Shown piece after piece: positions 52,182 through 59,906 of a stretch of DNA of 64,000 bases. The position numbers and the translations under genes are program-made. The notes under the pieces were generated by a model. That model made no database searches. It was not told where the DNA came from and saw only the letters and a list, made by a program, of their open reading frames with translations. This stretch comes from Kordia algicida. Lineage in GTDB: Bacteria > Bacteroidota > Bacteroidia > Flavobacteriales > Flavobacteriaceae. The stretch lies in the NCBI RefSeq assembly GCF_051013375.1, contig NZ_CP142125.1; one strand, given 5' to 3'. Every line of letters begins with the position of its first letter. The stretch's first letter is position 1.

Positions 52182-53162
52182 ATGAAAACAAAAATTAAAC
52201 TATTCTTCATAGGATGCTTCTTCTTGGCGGCAAATTGTATAAGTGCGCAAATTAATACATTTCCTAGTTCTGGAAATGTTGGTATTGGTTCAGGAAGTCC
52301 TTCTGCCAAAACAGACATTTATCTTCCTTCATTCGCAAGTATGCAATCAGGATTACGCATTACAAGTCCATTTGCATTTCAATATAATAGTACTATAAGA
52401 ACCATATTTCATTTGCGTACAGCTGGCATGCAAAAAGGTAGTTATTTCAGTCAATTTGTTGTAAAAACGAATGGGAGTGTTGGTGTTGGAGTCAACTATG
52501 ACGATCCGATTTTAAACAATAAAAAAATGGTAATTGCCGATAATAATATCAATAAGGTTGATCTTAATGTAAGAGGCTTTACACTTTTAGATGGATTGAA
52601 TGCTTCTTTATTGCTCGGAGGAACAGGTAACGAAGCTTTTGGACAATGGGGAATTGAATATAACGAACATGGAACAGTAAAAGGATTGAATTTTTGGAAA
52701 CCATCTGGAAGCAATAATTTTGGAAATTACTACATGTTTTTGGCAGATAGTGGTCGTGTGAGTATTGGTTTAGATCCTAATGAAGTGAATACTTTTAATA
52801 ATGTCACGTACAATGGTGATTACAAATTGTATGTTGGAACTGGAATTCTTACCGAAAAAGTGAAAATTGCATTGCGATCGTCAGAAGATTGGGCAGATTA
52901 TGTTTTTAAGGAAGATTACAACCTACTTTCATTAAATGAAGTTGAAAAACATATCAAAGAAAATGGACATTTGCCTAATGTACCAAGCGCAGAAGCTGTT
53001 GTTGCTTCTGGAATTGATGTGGCAAAAATGGACGCAAAGCTTTTAGAAAAAATAGAAGAACTTACGCTATACATTATTGAGCAAGACAAAAGATTGACGC
53101 GCTTAGAGCAGGAAAATAAAGACTTGAAAACAAAGGTGTTATCTAATGCTTCTAAACAATAA
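52182..53162 (+). CDS. Secreted tail-fibre-like protein with C-terminal coiled coil
   Basis: A 326-residue exported protein (signal peptide to about residue 22, CISAQ). It begins NTFPSSGNVGIGSGSPSAK and has several GxVGVG/VSIGL strands typical of tail-fibre or Peptidase S74-type beta structures. The C-terminal 110 residues are the recurrent Bacteroidota block YKLYVGTGILTEKVKIALRSS...DWADYVF, LSLNEVEKHIKENGHLPNVPSAEAVVASGID, then a coiled coil ending the protein (LEKIEELTLYIIEQDKRLTRLEQEN). Such proteins are probably trimeric surface proteins. The following gene starts 4 bases after its stop, so the two are co-transcribed. Confidence 0.82.
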   Translation: MKTKIKLFFIGCFFLAANCISAQINTFPSSGNVGIGSGSPSAKTDIYLPSFASMQSGLRITSPFAFQYNSTIRTIFHLRTAGMQKGSYFSQFVVKTNGSVGVGVNYDDPILNNKKMVIADNNINKVDLNVRGFTLLDGLNASLLLGGTGNEAFGQWGIEYNEHGTVKGLNFWKPSGSNNFGNYYMFLADSGRVSIGLDPNEVNTFNNVTYNGDYKLYVGTGILTEKVKIALRSSEDWADYVFKEDYNLLSLNEVEKHIKENGHLPNVPSAEAVVASGIDVAKMDAKLLEKIEELTLYIIEQDKRLTRLEQENKDLKTKVLSNASKQ

Positions 53163-53166
53163 TATT

Positions 53167-55218
53167 ATGAGAATACTTTTCATCATTATTGTTCTACTAG
53201 GATTGATACCTGTAGACTTAGAAGCACAAACACATCAGCAAAATCATGAAAAATATTGGTATTATCGCTGGCGTTTGCGGAATCATTTTATGAAAATTGG
53301 ACCAAATCAAGGAGAAAGTCTGATTGCAAATGAAAGAGGTTTGGGAAACCCAAATCATACGAAAATGGTTTTTGGAGATCAAACGTTTAATTTGGGATAT
53401 TTTATGGCGATTCTAGCTATGGAATACAAACAATTAGCCGAAAACAATCAAAATACAGATCAAACGATCAAGGAATTATATTACACACTTTATGCATTGA
53501 ACAGACTTGATATGAATGCTGAAAGTGTTTTTAGAGAAGGTTTTACAGGAGAACCGAATCCGCAACCAGGAGATTTAAATGGTTTTTTTGTGAGAGATGA
53601 TGTCGATAAAGAGTTTTACACAAACAATTTTGACCATTTCAACAACTATAAAATTCCATCTGAGTCTAATTTGATTGTTACGAATATTAGTTCAGATTGG
53701 ATTCACGATTCTGAAATAACGTACGATCATATCGTTGACAATGAAGGAGCAAACTCTGAAATGAGTATGGATCAAGTATATACCATTATGATGGGAATAG
53801 CCATGGTTCAGAAATTTATTCCAGACGGAATCATTTACGATCCCAATTTGCCTTTTCAGGATGGCGAATTCGACATTAAAAAAGAATCTGAAAATATTCT
53901 TAGACGAATTATAACTCATTGTAATGGGAAAAGTCTTGGGAAAGGAAATTTTTTCCCATGGAGAATTAAAAATCCTGTATTAGAAAGAAATGTAAAACGT
54001 GGCGCAAATATGGGACAATGGTCTTATGGGGTTTCGCAGGCATGCATAAACATGATGATGGTTTCTTCTCCAGGAAGTGATATTTCTGATTTTCAAAACG
54101 GATATTCAGAGTTGAATGAGCCAGTTACTATGGCATTAATTCTATCTGCAGCACCTATTTTTACTACAGATGATAATGCAAATATGTTTGGACTTGTTAC
54201 AGCGATGTCAGGGTATGCAAGCGACAATTTTTACACAGGTGCAGCTTTTCAAGAAATGTGGCATTTGCAATTGATTAGAGAAGTATTATATGGAGAAACT
54301 GGCGCAATCAGCGGAAACATTCTAGCGATAACAAATTTGCTAAACAGTGCGCCATGTGAAGGAACTTATATGTATGAATATCCTTTTGATTCACCAGATT
54401 ATCAGTGGTCAACAAATAATAGAATTTTGCATCCAGATAGACGAGGAGAAGATGAATTTGGAGTAGATAATAATAAGTATCCAGCAGAATATCCTGGGTT
54501 AGATTATATGTTATATCACAATCTTTATTATACATTATACAATCAACATTACAATGCACCTTTTGACTTAGTTGATAACGTTATGACAACCAATTTACCT
54601 TTTAATAACGGAGTTCAAGAAGTTGGAACAGATGCATTGCCATTTAACATAGATACTTTTAATACAATTACAGCTTCGAATACTGTTCATGCGGTAGGAG
54701 CAAATCCGTCTAGCGATGGAAATGCCAGAGTGACTTATCGTGCAGGATATTCTATTAATTTACAACCTGACTTTGAAGTAAAACCTGGTGCTGTTTTTTA
54801 TGGTTATATAGATCCTTATACCTGTGCTTCCAACGGAACCTACCAAAGAAATGCCATAGCAAACGATAAAATAGACTTTGAAGGATTATTTCTCTTACAG
54901 GGATATCAACCGCATGTTGAAGAACAAGAAGTAGTAAGTCACCATTTTAAAGTGTTTGAAAATAAAGAAATTAAAGAGAAAACCTCTGTAGTTTTGGTGC
55001 ATCCAAATCCGTCAAAAGGTATGTTTTCTGTGACATTAAAAAATCCTACACATACTGCTACGGTAAAAATTTATGATTTGCAAGGTAGATTGCTCTTTAC
55101 CGAAGAATTTACAGGAACTATGTCCTTAGATTTTTCAAATAAGAGAGATGGTGTATATCTCATCAAGATATTTTCCGAAGAAGGAGTTGAAACCAAAAAA
55201 CTTATCAAGCATTCATAA
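53167..55218 (+). CDS. Large secreted protein with T9SS type A sorting domain
   Basis: A 683-residue exported protein; I start at the ATG at 53167, which gives a regular signal peptide (RILFIIIVLLGLIPVDLEAQ). The first about 450 residues (YRWRLRNHFMKIGPNQGESLIANERGL, LYYTLYALNRLDMNAESVFREGF and so on) are helical and aromatic-rich without a family I can name. Residues about 490-560 resemble a beta stack (TITASNTVHAVGAN, YRAGYSINLQPDFEVKPGAVF), as found in 3-coathanger-type modules. The last 75 residues are a clear type IX sorting domain: VVLVHPNPSKGMFSVTL, VKIYDLQGRLLFTEEF, KRDGVYLIKIFSEEGVETKKLIK. It is therefore probably exported across the outer membrane. Confidence 0.88.
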   Translation: MRILFIIIVLLGLIPVDLEAQTHQQNHEKYWYYRWRLRNHFMKIGPNQGESLIANERGLGNPNHTKMVFGDQTFNLGYFMAILAMEYKQLAENNQNTDQTIKELYYTLYALNRLDMNAESVFREGFTGEPNPQPGDLNGFFVRDDVDKEFYTNNFDHFNNYKIPSESNLIVTNISSDWIHDSEITYDHIVDNEGANSEMSMDQVYTIMMGIAMVQKFIPDGIIYDPNLPFQDGEFDIKKESENILRRIITHCNGKSLGKGNFFPWRIKNPVLERNVKRGANMGQWSYGVSQACINMMMVSSPGSDISDFQNGYSELNEPVTMALILSAAPIFTTDDNANMFGLVTAMSGYASDNFYTGAAFQEMWHLQLIREVLYGETGAISGNILAITNLLNSAPCEGTYMYEYPFDSPDYQWSTNNRILHPDRRGEDEFGVDNNKYPAEYPGLDYMLYHNLYYTLYNQHYNAPFDLVDNVMTTNLPFNNGVQEVGTDALPFNIDTFNTITASNTVHAVGANPSSDGNARVTYRAGYSINLQPDFEVKPGAVFYGYIDPYTCASNGTYQRNAIANDKIDFEGLFLLQGYQPHVEEQEVVSHHFKVFENKEIKEKTSVVLVHPNPSKGMFSVTLKNPTHTATVKIYDLQGRLLFTEEFTGTMSLDFSNKRDGVYLIKIFSEEGVETKKLIKHS

Positions 55219-55330
55219 AAATAGTAGGTAATTGATGATATAAATTCTTCCGAAGTAGTTTAAAAACTTGCTTTGGAAGGTATGTGTTGTCGCTAAATCA
55301 TTTCTTACAAAACAGCTTGTTTTTATATTT

Positions 55331-55362
55331 ATAATTCATAAATCACGAGCAGTCTTTCTGTA
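55331..55362. repeat. Upstream direct repeat, copy 1
   Basis: ATAATTCATAAATCACGAGC followed by AGTCTTTCTGTA matches 55709-55740 with two mismatches. One copy precedes each of precursors 2 and 3, which indicates that the whole promoter-plus-precursor unit was duplicated. Confidence 0.85.
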
Positions 55363-55417
55363 TTTGTAATTGTTGTTTCCTTAAATTTAAATAATTAATT
55401 TCTAAATCAAAACTATT

Positions 55418-55639
55418 ATGAAAAAAAAGAAGTTTAGATCGTTGGATCTCAATAAAAAAACGGTAGCTAATTTTGAAGAAAGAATAAAGATTATAGGCGG
55501 TCAAACGATGCTCGGTGGAATATGTCCATCTGCAACAATGTTTACTTCGTGTGATGTTTGTCCACCAGAGGAAACAGAATTCAGTTGTTCATCTTGGTGG
55601 GGCGGACAATTTTGTAAACCATGTGACAAACTTAACTAA
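55418..55639 (+). CDS. Double-glycine peptide precursor 2
   Basis: A 73-residue precursor. The leader KKKKFRSLDLNKKTVANFEERIKIIGG carries the RSLxLNKKT block and ends at Gly-Gly (residues 27-28). The core of about 45 residues starts QTMLGGICPSATMFTSCDVC and ends with CSSWWGGQFCKPCDKLN. It has seven Cys and many Ser/Thr. The ending is nearly identical to that of precursor 3 (CSSWWGGQLCKPCDKK). A rho-independent terminator follows at once, so it is its own short transcript. A modifying enzyme must be encoded elsewhere, if there is one. Confidence 0.82.
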   Translation: MKKKKFRSLDLNKKTVANFEERIKIIGGQTMLGGICPSATMFTSCDVCPPEETEFSCSSWWGGQFCKPCDKLN

Positions 55640-55643
55640 TTTG

Positions 55644-55669
55644 AAAGCGGACTTCGGTTCGCTTTTTTT
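55644..55669 (+). terminator. Terminator of precursor 2
   Basis: AAGCGGA and TTCGCTT pair around a CTTCGG loop, followed by seven T. The hairpin and loop are almost the same as that after precursor 3. Confidence 0.9.
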
Positions 55670-55708
55670 AGCTTTTTTCTTTACTATAGATAACTTCTTA
55701 CACTTCTT

Positions 55709-55740
55709 ATAATTCATAAATCACGAGTAGTATTTCTGTA
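55709..55740. repeat. Upstream direct repeat, copy 2
   Basis: Second copy of the 32-base block at 55331-55362, here upstream of precursor 3 at 378 bases distance. Confidence 0.85.
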
Positions 55741-55782
55741 TATATCACGGTAGTTTATTTATTTTTAGTATAGTTAACCATA

Positions 55783-55790
55783 TAAATTTG
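55783..55790 (+). promoter_or_regulatory. -7 box of precursor 3
   Basis: TAAATTTG matches TAnnTTTG and ends 7 bases before the ATG of precursor 3, implying a very short leader. Confidence 0.45.
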
Positions 55791-55797
55791 AATCATT

Positions 55798-55992
55798 ATG
55801 AAGAAAAAGAATCTAAAATCGTTAAAACTAAACAAGAACTCCATTTCAACTTTAGACAACACTAATGTGAAAGGTGGTGATCCAACATCACATTTCTCAT
55901 GTCCAGGTGGAGTTTGCACTTTCGAGCCAACAGAATTAGTCTGTTCATCATGGTGGGGCGGGCAATTATGTAAGCCATGCGATAAAAAATAA
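55798..55992 (+). CDS. Double-glycine peptide precursor 3
   Basis: A 64-residue precursor. The leader KKKNLKSLKLNKNSIS leads to a Gly-Gly (residues 26-27, NVKGG). The core of 37 residues has six Cys (SCPGGVC, LVC, QLC, KPC) and ends CSSWWGGQLCKPCDKK, shared with precursor 2. The conserved SSWWGGQ between Cys residues, together with the conserved leader, suggests both are processed by the same machinery. It has its own -7 box and terminator. Confidence 0.85.
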   Translation: MKKKNLKSLKLNKNSISTLDNTNVKGGDPTSHFSCPGGVCTFEPTELVCSSWWGGQLCKPCDKK

Positions 55993-56002
55993 TTAAAGGA
56001 TT

Positions 56003-56028
56003 AGGCGAACTTCGGTTCGCTTTTTTTT
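56003..56028 (+). terminator. Terminator of precursor 3
   Basis: AGGCGAA and TTCGCTT pair (one G-T) around a CTTCGG loop, followed by eight T. Confidence 0.9.
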
Positions 56029-56192
56029 GGTTTTATCTTTACTGTTGATAGATTTTAATTGTTTTAATCTACGGATTCAACATACTTTGTAAATTCTTTG
56101 TGTGAAATCGTTGGTTTTATCAACTGAAAATAAATTAGTTATGTGCGATAAATAGCAAGGAATAAAAAATAAAACTTATTTTAAGAAAGCAA

Positions 56193-56222
56193 AAAAGCCA
56201 AGATTTTGAATCTTAGCTTTTC
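56193..56222 (-). terminator. Terminator of the tRNA gene
   Basis: AAGATT (56200-56205) and AATCTT (56209-56214) form the inner stem, extended outward by AAAAGC/GCTTTT with one mismatched pair. It lies 16 bases downstream of the tRNA on the minus strand. Confidence 0.65.
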
Positions 56223-56237
56223 CTTTATTTACCGTAG

Positions 56238-56311
56238 TAGCGAGATCGGGAATTGAACCCGAGACCTCCGGGTTATGAATCCGACGCTCTAACCAACTGA
56301 GCTACCTCGCC
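56238..56311 (-). tRNA. tRNA-Met (anticodon CAT)
   Basis: A 74-base cloverleaf on the minus strand. The acceptor stem is GGCGAGG/TCTCGCT with two G-T pairs, the D-stem GCTC/GAGC, and the anticodon loop TTCATAA reads CAT. The T-arm is TCGGG-TTCAATT-CCCGA and the discriminator base is A; the CCA is not encoded. The anticodon stem has one mismatch at its loop end (A-C). Its G1-U72 pair excludes the initiator type in most bacteria, so this is probably the elongator tRNA-Met; an Ile (lysidine) tRNA with the same anticodon cannot be ruled out by eye. Confidence 0.93.
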
Positions 56312-56443
56312 GTGTTTGCGGGTGCAAATATATGAACTATTTTATTTTGAGCAAATAATCCACAAAAATTATTTTTTTTGTTCTTTTCTTTTAAACTTAT
56401 CAATTAATGTATATATTGTCAACAACATAATTATAAATAAAGC

Positions 56444-56833
56444 ATGTCAGATAAAATTAAATACGAAATAGAGTTCCCTATACAATCTTCGCCACAGCTT
56501 TTATTCCAATATTTATCTACACCTTCAGGATTGTCCGAATGGTACGCAGATAACGTAAATTCTAGAGGAGAAAATTTTACCTTTATTTGGGATGGCAGTG
56601 AAGAAACCGCAAAATTGCTAGGGAAAAAAAATAATGAACGCATCCGCTTTCAATGGGAAGATGATGAAGACACCTCGTATTATTTTGAAATGAAAATTGT
56701 TGTCGACGAAATTACAAAAGATGTTTCTCTTATTGTAATTGATCATGCAGACGACGATGACGAAGTGGAAGAAGGAAAAATGTTATGGGAAAACCAAATT
56801 GGAAGCCTGAAACAAGTTTTAGGTTCACGCTAA
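56444..56833 (+). CDS. START-like/AHSA1-type domain protein
   Basis: A 129-residue soluble protein. The fold is readable as KIKYEIEFPIQSSPQLLFQYLSTPSGLSEWYADNV followed by beta strands and a final helix (GKMLWENQIGSLKQVLGS), the layout of SRPBCC/AHSA1-like proteins of Flavobacteriia. An unusual acidic run, DHADDDDEVEEGK, lies near residue 105. It is cytosolic. A small ligand-binding role is usual for the fold; no ligand is known. The class IV aminotransferase gene follows after 52 bases on the same strand, with a terminator between them. Confidence 0.85.
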   Translation: MSDKIKYEIEFPIQSSPQLLFQYLSTPSGLSEWYADNVNSRGENFTFIWDGSEETAKLLGKKNNERIRFQWEDDEDTSYYFEMKIVVDEITKDVSLIVIDHADDDDEVEEGKMLWENQIGSLKQVLGSR

Positions 56834-56852
56834 AAAAATCATTTATTAAAAC

Positions 56853-56860
56853 TATATTTG
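56853..56860 (+). promoter_or_regulatory. -7 box of the aminotransferase gene
   Basis: TATATTTG matches TAnnTTTG. It sits directly on the left edge of the terminator hairpin, 25 bases before the ATG. Confidence 0.45.
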
Positions 56861-56885
56861 CCTTGAGAAAATCAAGGCTTTTTTT
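56860..56885 (+). terminator. Terminator abutting a start codon
   Basis: GCCTTGA (56860-56866) and TCAAGGC (56872-56878) form a perfect 7-bp stem with a 5-base loop, followed by seven T (56879-56885). The next base starts the ATG of the aminotransferase gene. Confidence 0.8.
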
Positions 56886-57722
56886 ATGGTTAATTTTAAC
56901 GGAAATTTCAGCGAAGAAACAACAATACTCAATGTAGAAAATAGAGGACTAAAGTACGGAGATGCACTTTTTGAAACACTGAGAGTTGTCGCAAATAAAA
57001 TTCTTTTTTGGGAAGACCATTATTTCAGACTCATGGAATCAATGCGCATCTTACGAATGGAAATTCCGATGAATTTTACGATGGAATTCCTAGAAGAAGA
57101 AATTCTCAAAACACTAGAAGCAAACGATTTAACAAATGCACGCGTACGTTGCACAGTTTTTAGAGGAAATGGCGGATTGTACTTGCCAGAAACCAATAAT
57201 GTCGAATATATTATTACTGCCAACAAACTCGCTTCTCCGTTTTATCTGCTTTCAGAAACTACCTATGAAACCGATCTTTACAAAGATTTCTACATTAACA
57301 AAGGTTTGCTCTCTACTTTGAAGACGAATAACAAAATCATAAATGTATTAGGAAGCGTTTACGCAAAGGAAAACGACCTAGACAACTGTTTGTTGGTAAA
57401 CGAAGACAAAAGTGTGGTAGAAGCGCTCAATGGAAATATTTTCTTGGTGAAAGGAAACATCATTAAAACGCCTCCAATTACAGATGGATGTCTGAAAGGA
57501 ATTCTGCGAAAGCAATTGCTTGAAATTCTAGAAAAAACGCCAGAATATGAATTAAAAGAAGAAAGTATCTCACCTTTTGAAATTCAAAAATCAGACGAGT
57601 TTTTTATTACAAACGTAATTCAAGGAATTGTACCAATTACAAAATACAGGAAAAAGCAATTTACAAATACGGTAGCAAAAGACTTGATCGGAAAATTAAA
57701 TATGCGAATTCGTTTAGGGTAG
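56886..57722 (+). CDS. Class IV aminotransferase (PabC/IlvE-like)
   Basis: A 278-residue pyridoxal-phosphate enzyme of fold type IV. Visible marks are GDALFETLRV near the N-terminus, RVRCTVFRGNGGLYLP, the catalytic lysine in LSTLKTNNKIINVLGSVYAKE (about residue 146), VVEALNGNIFLVKGNIIKTPP and GCLKGILRKQLLE. Size and motifs fit either an aminodeoxychorismate lyase or a branched-chain/D-amino-acid transaminase; the sequence alone does not settle the substrate. Its start codon directly follows a terminator hairpin. Confidence 0.88.
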   Translation: MVNFNGNFSEETTILNVENRGLKYGDALFETLRVVANKILFWEDHYFRLMESMRILRMEIPMNFTMEFLEEEILKTLEANDLTNARVRCTVFRGNGGLYLPETNNVEYIITANKLASPFYLLSETTYETDLYKDFYINKGLLSTLKTNNKIINVLGSVYAKENDLDNCLLVNEDKSVVEALNGNIFLVKGNIIKTPPITDGCLKGILRKQLLEILEKTPEYELKEESISPFEIQKSDEFFITNVIQGIVPITKYRKKQFTNTVAKDLIGKLNMRIRLG

Positions 57723-57799
57723 CTTGATAGTTAGTTGTAATTTATAAAGTGTAAAACCAAATACCCAAGACCAAATACCTAAAACCAAACGTCCAACAC

Positions 57800-58369
57800 C
57801 TAATTATGACTCGGATCTTCGGGCGCATTTGACCAAATCAAATATTCGCCGCCAAGTTCCATCATCTTTTTGCGCCAAATAGATTTGCAAGATTTTGAAA
57901 TAATTTCTTTCTGAAACTCATTCTCCACAATAATCCAAGAATTTGAATTTAATTCTTCACTCAATTGATTGGCATGCCAGCCAGAATATCCCAAAAAGAA
58001 TTTAATATCGTCTTGTTGTAATTTATCTTCTTCCAACAATTTGGCAATAGATGAAAAATCGCCGCCCCAATAAATCCCCAGCGAAATTTCAATGCTATTT
58101 GGTACCAAATGTGGAATTTTATGTATAAAATATAAATTATCTTGCTCTACAGGTCCACCATTATATACTTTAAAAGTGGTTTTGGCGCTAGAAAACTGCG
58201 GAATTAGGTCAGATAAATTTACATTTAATGGTTTATTTAGAATAAAACCTATCGATCCTTCTTGAGTATGATCTGCAAGTAAAACAACTGATCTATTGAA
58301 AGATACGTCTCCAATAATGGAAGGTTCGGCAATCAAAAGATGTCCTTTATTGGGTTTTAAGGCTATCAT
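57800..58369 (-). CDS. YqgE/AlgH family protein
   Basis: A 189-residue protein of the conserved YqgE (DUF179) family. It starts KPNKGHLLIAEPSIIGDVSFNRSVVLLADHTQEGSIGFILNKPLNVNL, the family's signature block, and continues with YNGGPVEQDNLYFIHKIP and IKFFLGYSGWHANQLSEELN. It is cytosolic and of unknown biochemical role. The family is often found near the Holliday junction resolvase YqgF, which is not seen here. The 77-base gap before it consists of near-repeats of ACCAAATACC. Confidence 0.92.
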   Translation of the reverse strand: MIALKPNKGHLLIAEPSIIGDVSFNRSVVLLADHTQEGSIGFILNKPLNVNLSDLIPQFSSAKTTFKVYNGGPVEQDNLYFIHKIPHLVPNSIEISLGIYWGGDFSSIAKLLEEDKLQQDDIKFFLGYSGWHANQLSEELNSNSWIIVENEFQKEIISKSCKSIWRKKMMELGGEYLIWSNAPEDPSHN

Positions 58370-58453
58370 TTACGATTTTTTAGGTTACTTAAATCTATTA
58401 AAAAAAAATGAAATAATCAAATTCAGCAACATTTCAGAACTTTTAAAAACTAA

Positions 58454-58478
58454 AAAAGCGCTCAATTTGAGCGCTTTT
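58454..58478 (-). terminator. Terminator of the HU gene
   Basis: AAAAGCGCTCA (58454-58464) and TGAGCGCTTTT (58468-58478) form a perfect 11-bp stem with a 3-base loop, 24 bases after the HU stop. Confidence 0.9.
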
Positions 58479-58501
58479 ATCTAATTTATATGGTAATATA
58501 A

Positions 58502-58774
58502 TTAGTTTACTGCTTTTCCTAAATCAGAACCAGCTTTGAATTTTACTACTTTCTTAGCAGCAATTTGGATTGTTTTTCCAGTTTGTGGATTTCTTCCTTC
58601 TCTTGCAGCTCTTTCTGAAACTGACCAAGATCCGAAACCTACTAGAGAAACTCTATCTCCTTTTTTTAAAGCTCCTTCTACATTTCCTAAAAATGATTCT
58701 AATGACTTCTTTGCTGCTGCTTTAGAAATTCCTGCATCTGCAGCCATTGCGTCAATTAATTCTGTTTTGTTCAT
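58502..58774 (-). CDS. hup: HU-family DNA-binding protein
   Basis: A 90-residue histone-like protein that bends DNA as a dimer. The sequence is complete: NKTELIDAMAADAGISKAAAKKSLESFLGNVEGALKKGDRVSLVGFGSWSV, then RAAREGRNPQTGKTIQIAAKKVVKFKAGSDL, where the RNPxTG tip inserts into the minor groove. I start at the ATG at 58774, as the family begins MNKTEL; an in-frame start 11 codons upstream would add unrelated residues. The promoter at 58826-58855 is one of the clearest in the window. Confidence 0.97.
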   Translation of the reverse strand: MNKTELIDAMAADAGISKAAAKKSLESFLGNVEGALKKGDRVSLVGFGSWSVSERAAREGRNPQTGKTIQIAAKKVVKFKAGSDLGKAVN

Positions 58775-58825
58775 AATCGTTGAATTATTAATTGTTTGGT
58801 TAAACATTATTTTTTAAAAGCAGTA

Positions 58826-58855
58826 CAAATTTATACGGATTTCTTTCTCATGCAA
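58826..58855 (-). promoter_or_regulatory. HU promoter (-33 TTG, -7 TAAATTTG)
   Basis: On the minus strand TTG (58853-58855) and TAAATTTG (58826-58833) are separated by 19 bases, within the usual range for the Bacteroidota primary sigma factor. The presumed start of transcription lies about 45 bases before the HU ATG. Confidence 0.65.
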
Positions 58856-58958
58856 GTAATAGCGCGGGAAAAGCGCGTTTTTGTTGATAACTTCACACGA
58901 TTGTTAATAAACATAGCTGTTTTTTGTTGTTTTTCTCTCGTATCAGTAAATATAGGGC

Positions 58959-59906
58959 TTACGAGACTTTTGCGTCTTTTTCAAAATTAAAACCGTTTAA
59001 CAATGCTCCAATTTCCATTGAACGTTTTCCTGGCAACTGCAAAATCTTGAGAATTATATAGCCTTCTTTTACCGCAATTTTTACCTCTTTTTTTGAACTG
59101 AGTACAATACCAACTGTATGCGAATGCGCTTCTAAAACCTTTTCTACTTCATATATCTTTATATTATAAGTATCATCTCCATTATGTAAGGTGGTCCAAG
59201 AAGCAGGATACGGACTCAACCCACGAATCTTATTATATATATTGTCTATCGTATCAGTCCAATCAATTTTGCATGTTTCTTTATGAATCTTGTAAGCTGT
59301 CTTTACATCGTCAGAATTTGGCTGAATTGTGGTCGTAACTTCATCTTTTTCTATATGTTGAACTGTTTTTACAACTAAGTCACTTCCAATGTTCATTAAC
59401 TTATCGTGTAACGAACCTGCATTTTCAGTTGGTTCAATTGCAATTTCTTCCTGAAAAATCATTGCTCCAGTGTCAATTTTTTCATCAATAAAAAAAGTGG
59501 TCACTCCAGTTTTTGTTTCTCCATTAATAATTGCCCAGTTAATTGGTGCTGCACCTCTATAATTAGGAAGTAATGAAGCGTGTAAATTAAACGTTCCATA
59601 TTCAGGCATTTGCCACACAACTTTTGGCAACATTCTAAAAGCAACTACAATTTGTAAATTGGCGTTCAACGCTTTCAATTCTTCCACAAAAGAAGTGCGC
59701 TTCAAATTAGTAGGTTGTAAAACGTTCAAATTATTTGCCAAAGCAAACTTTTTTACTGCCGATTGGTGCATTTTGCGTCCGCGACCAGCAGGTTTGTCTG
59801 GCGCAGTAATTACACCAACAACATTATAATTTGCATCCAACAACGCTTTTAACGTTGCTACAGCAAAATCGGGTGTACCCATAAAAACGATTCTCAAATC
59901 TCTCAT
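58959..59906 (-). CDS. fmt: Methionyl-tRNA formyltransferase
   Basis: Transfers a formyl group from 10-formyl-tetrahydrofolate to initiator Met-tRNA. The catalytic core is IVVAFRMLPKVVW, FNLHASLLPNYRGAAPINWAIINGE (Asn, His and the SLLP loop) and TGVTTFFIDEKIDTGAMIFQEEIAI (catalytic Asp). The C-terminal beta-barrel for tRNA binding ends the protein. The N-terminus starts RIVFMGTPDFAVATLKALL as usual. The start overlaps the end of recQ by four bases, so translation of the two is coupled. Confidence 0.97.
   Translation of the reverse strand: MRDLRIVFMGTPDFAVATLKALLDANYNVVGVITAPDKPAGRGRKMHQSAVKKFALANNLNVLQPTNLKRTSFVEELKALNANLQIVVAFRMLPKVVWQMPEYGTFNLHASLLPNYRGAAPINWAIINGETKTGVTTFFIDEKIDTGAMIFQEEIAIEPTENAGSLHDKLMNIGSDLVVKTVQHIEKDEVTTTIQPNSDDVKTAYKIHKETCKIDWTDTIDNIYNKIRGLSPYPASWTTLHNGDDTYNIKIYEVEKVLEAHSHTVGIVLSSKKEVKIAVKEGYIILKILQLPGKRSMEIGALLNGFNFEKDAKVS

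Larger units (their letters stand above)
55993..56237. other. Gap between precursor 3 and the tRNA gene
   Basis: Apart from the two terminators, nothing is recognised here. The stretch is A+T-rich and non-coding. Confidence 0.5.

Noticed and set aside
56238..56311. tRNA-Met as attachment site of an island
   Set aside because: No integrase or repeated tRNA 3' end adjoins it; the only recombinase is 6 kb away beyond conserved genes.
58796..58990. Plus-strand 64-codon frame between HU and fmt
   Set aside because: It overlaps the HU promoter and the fmt end and has no coding character beyond chance.
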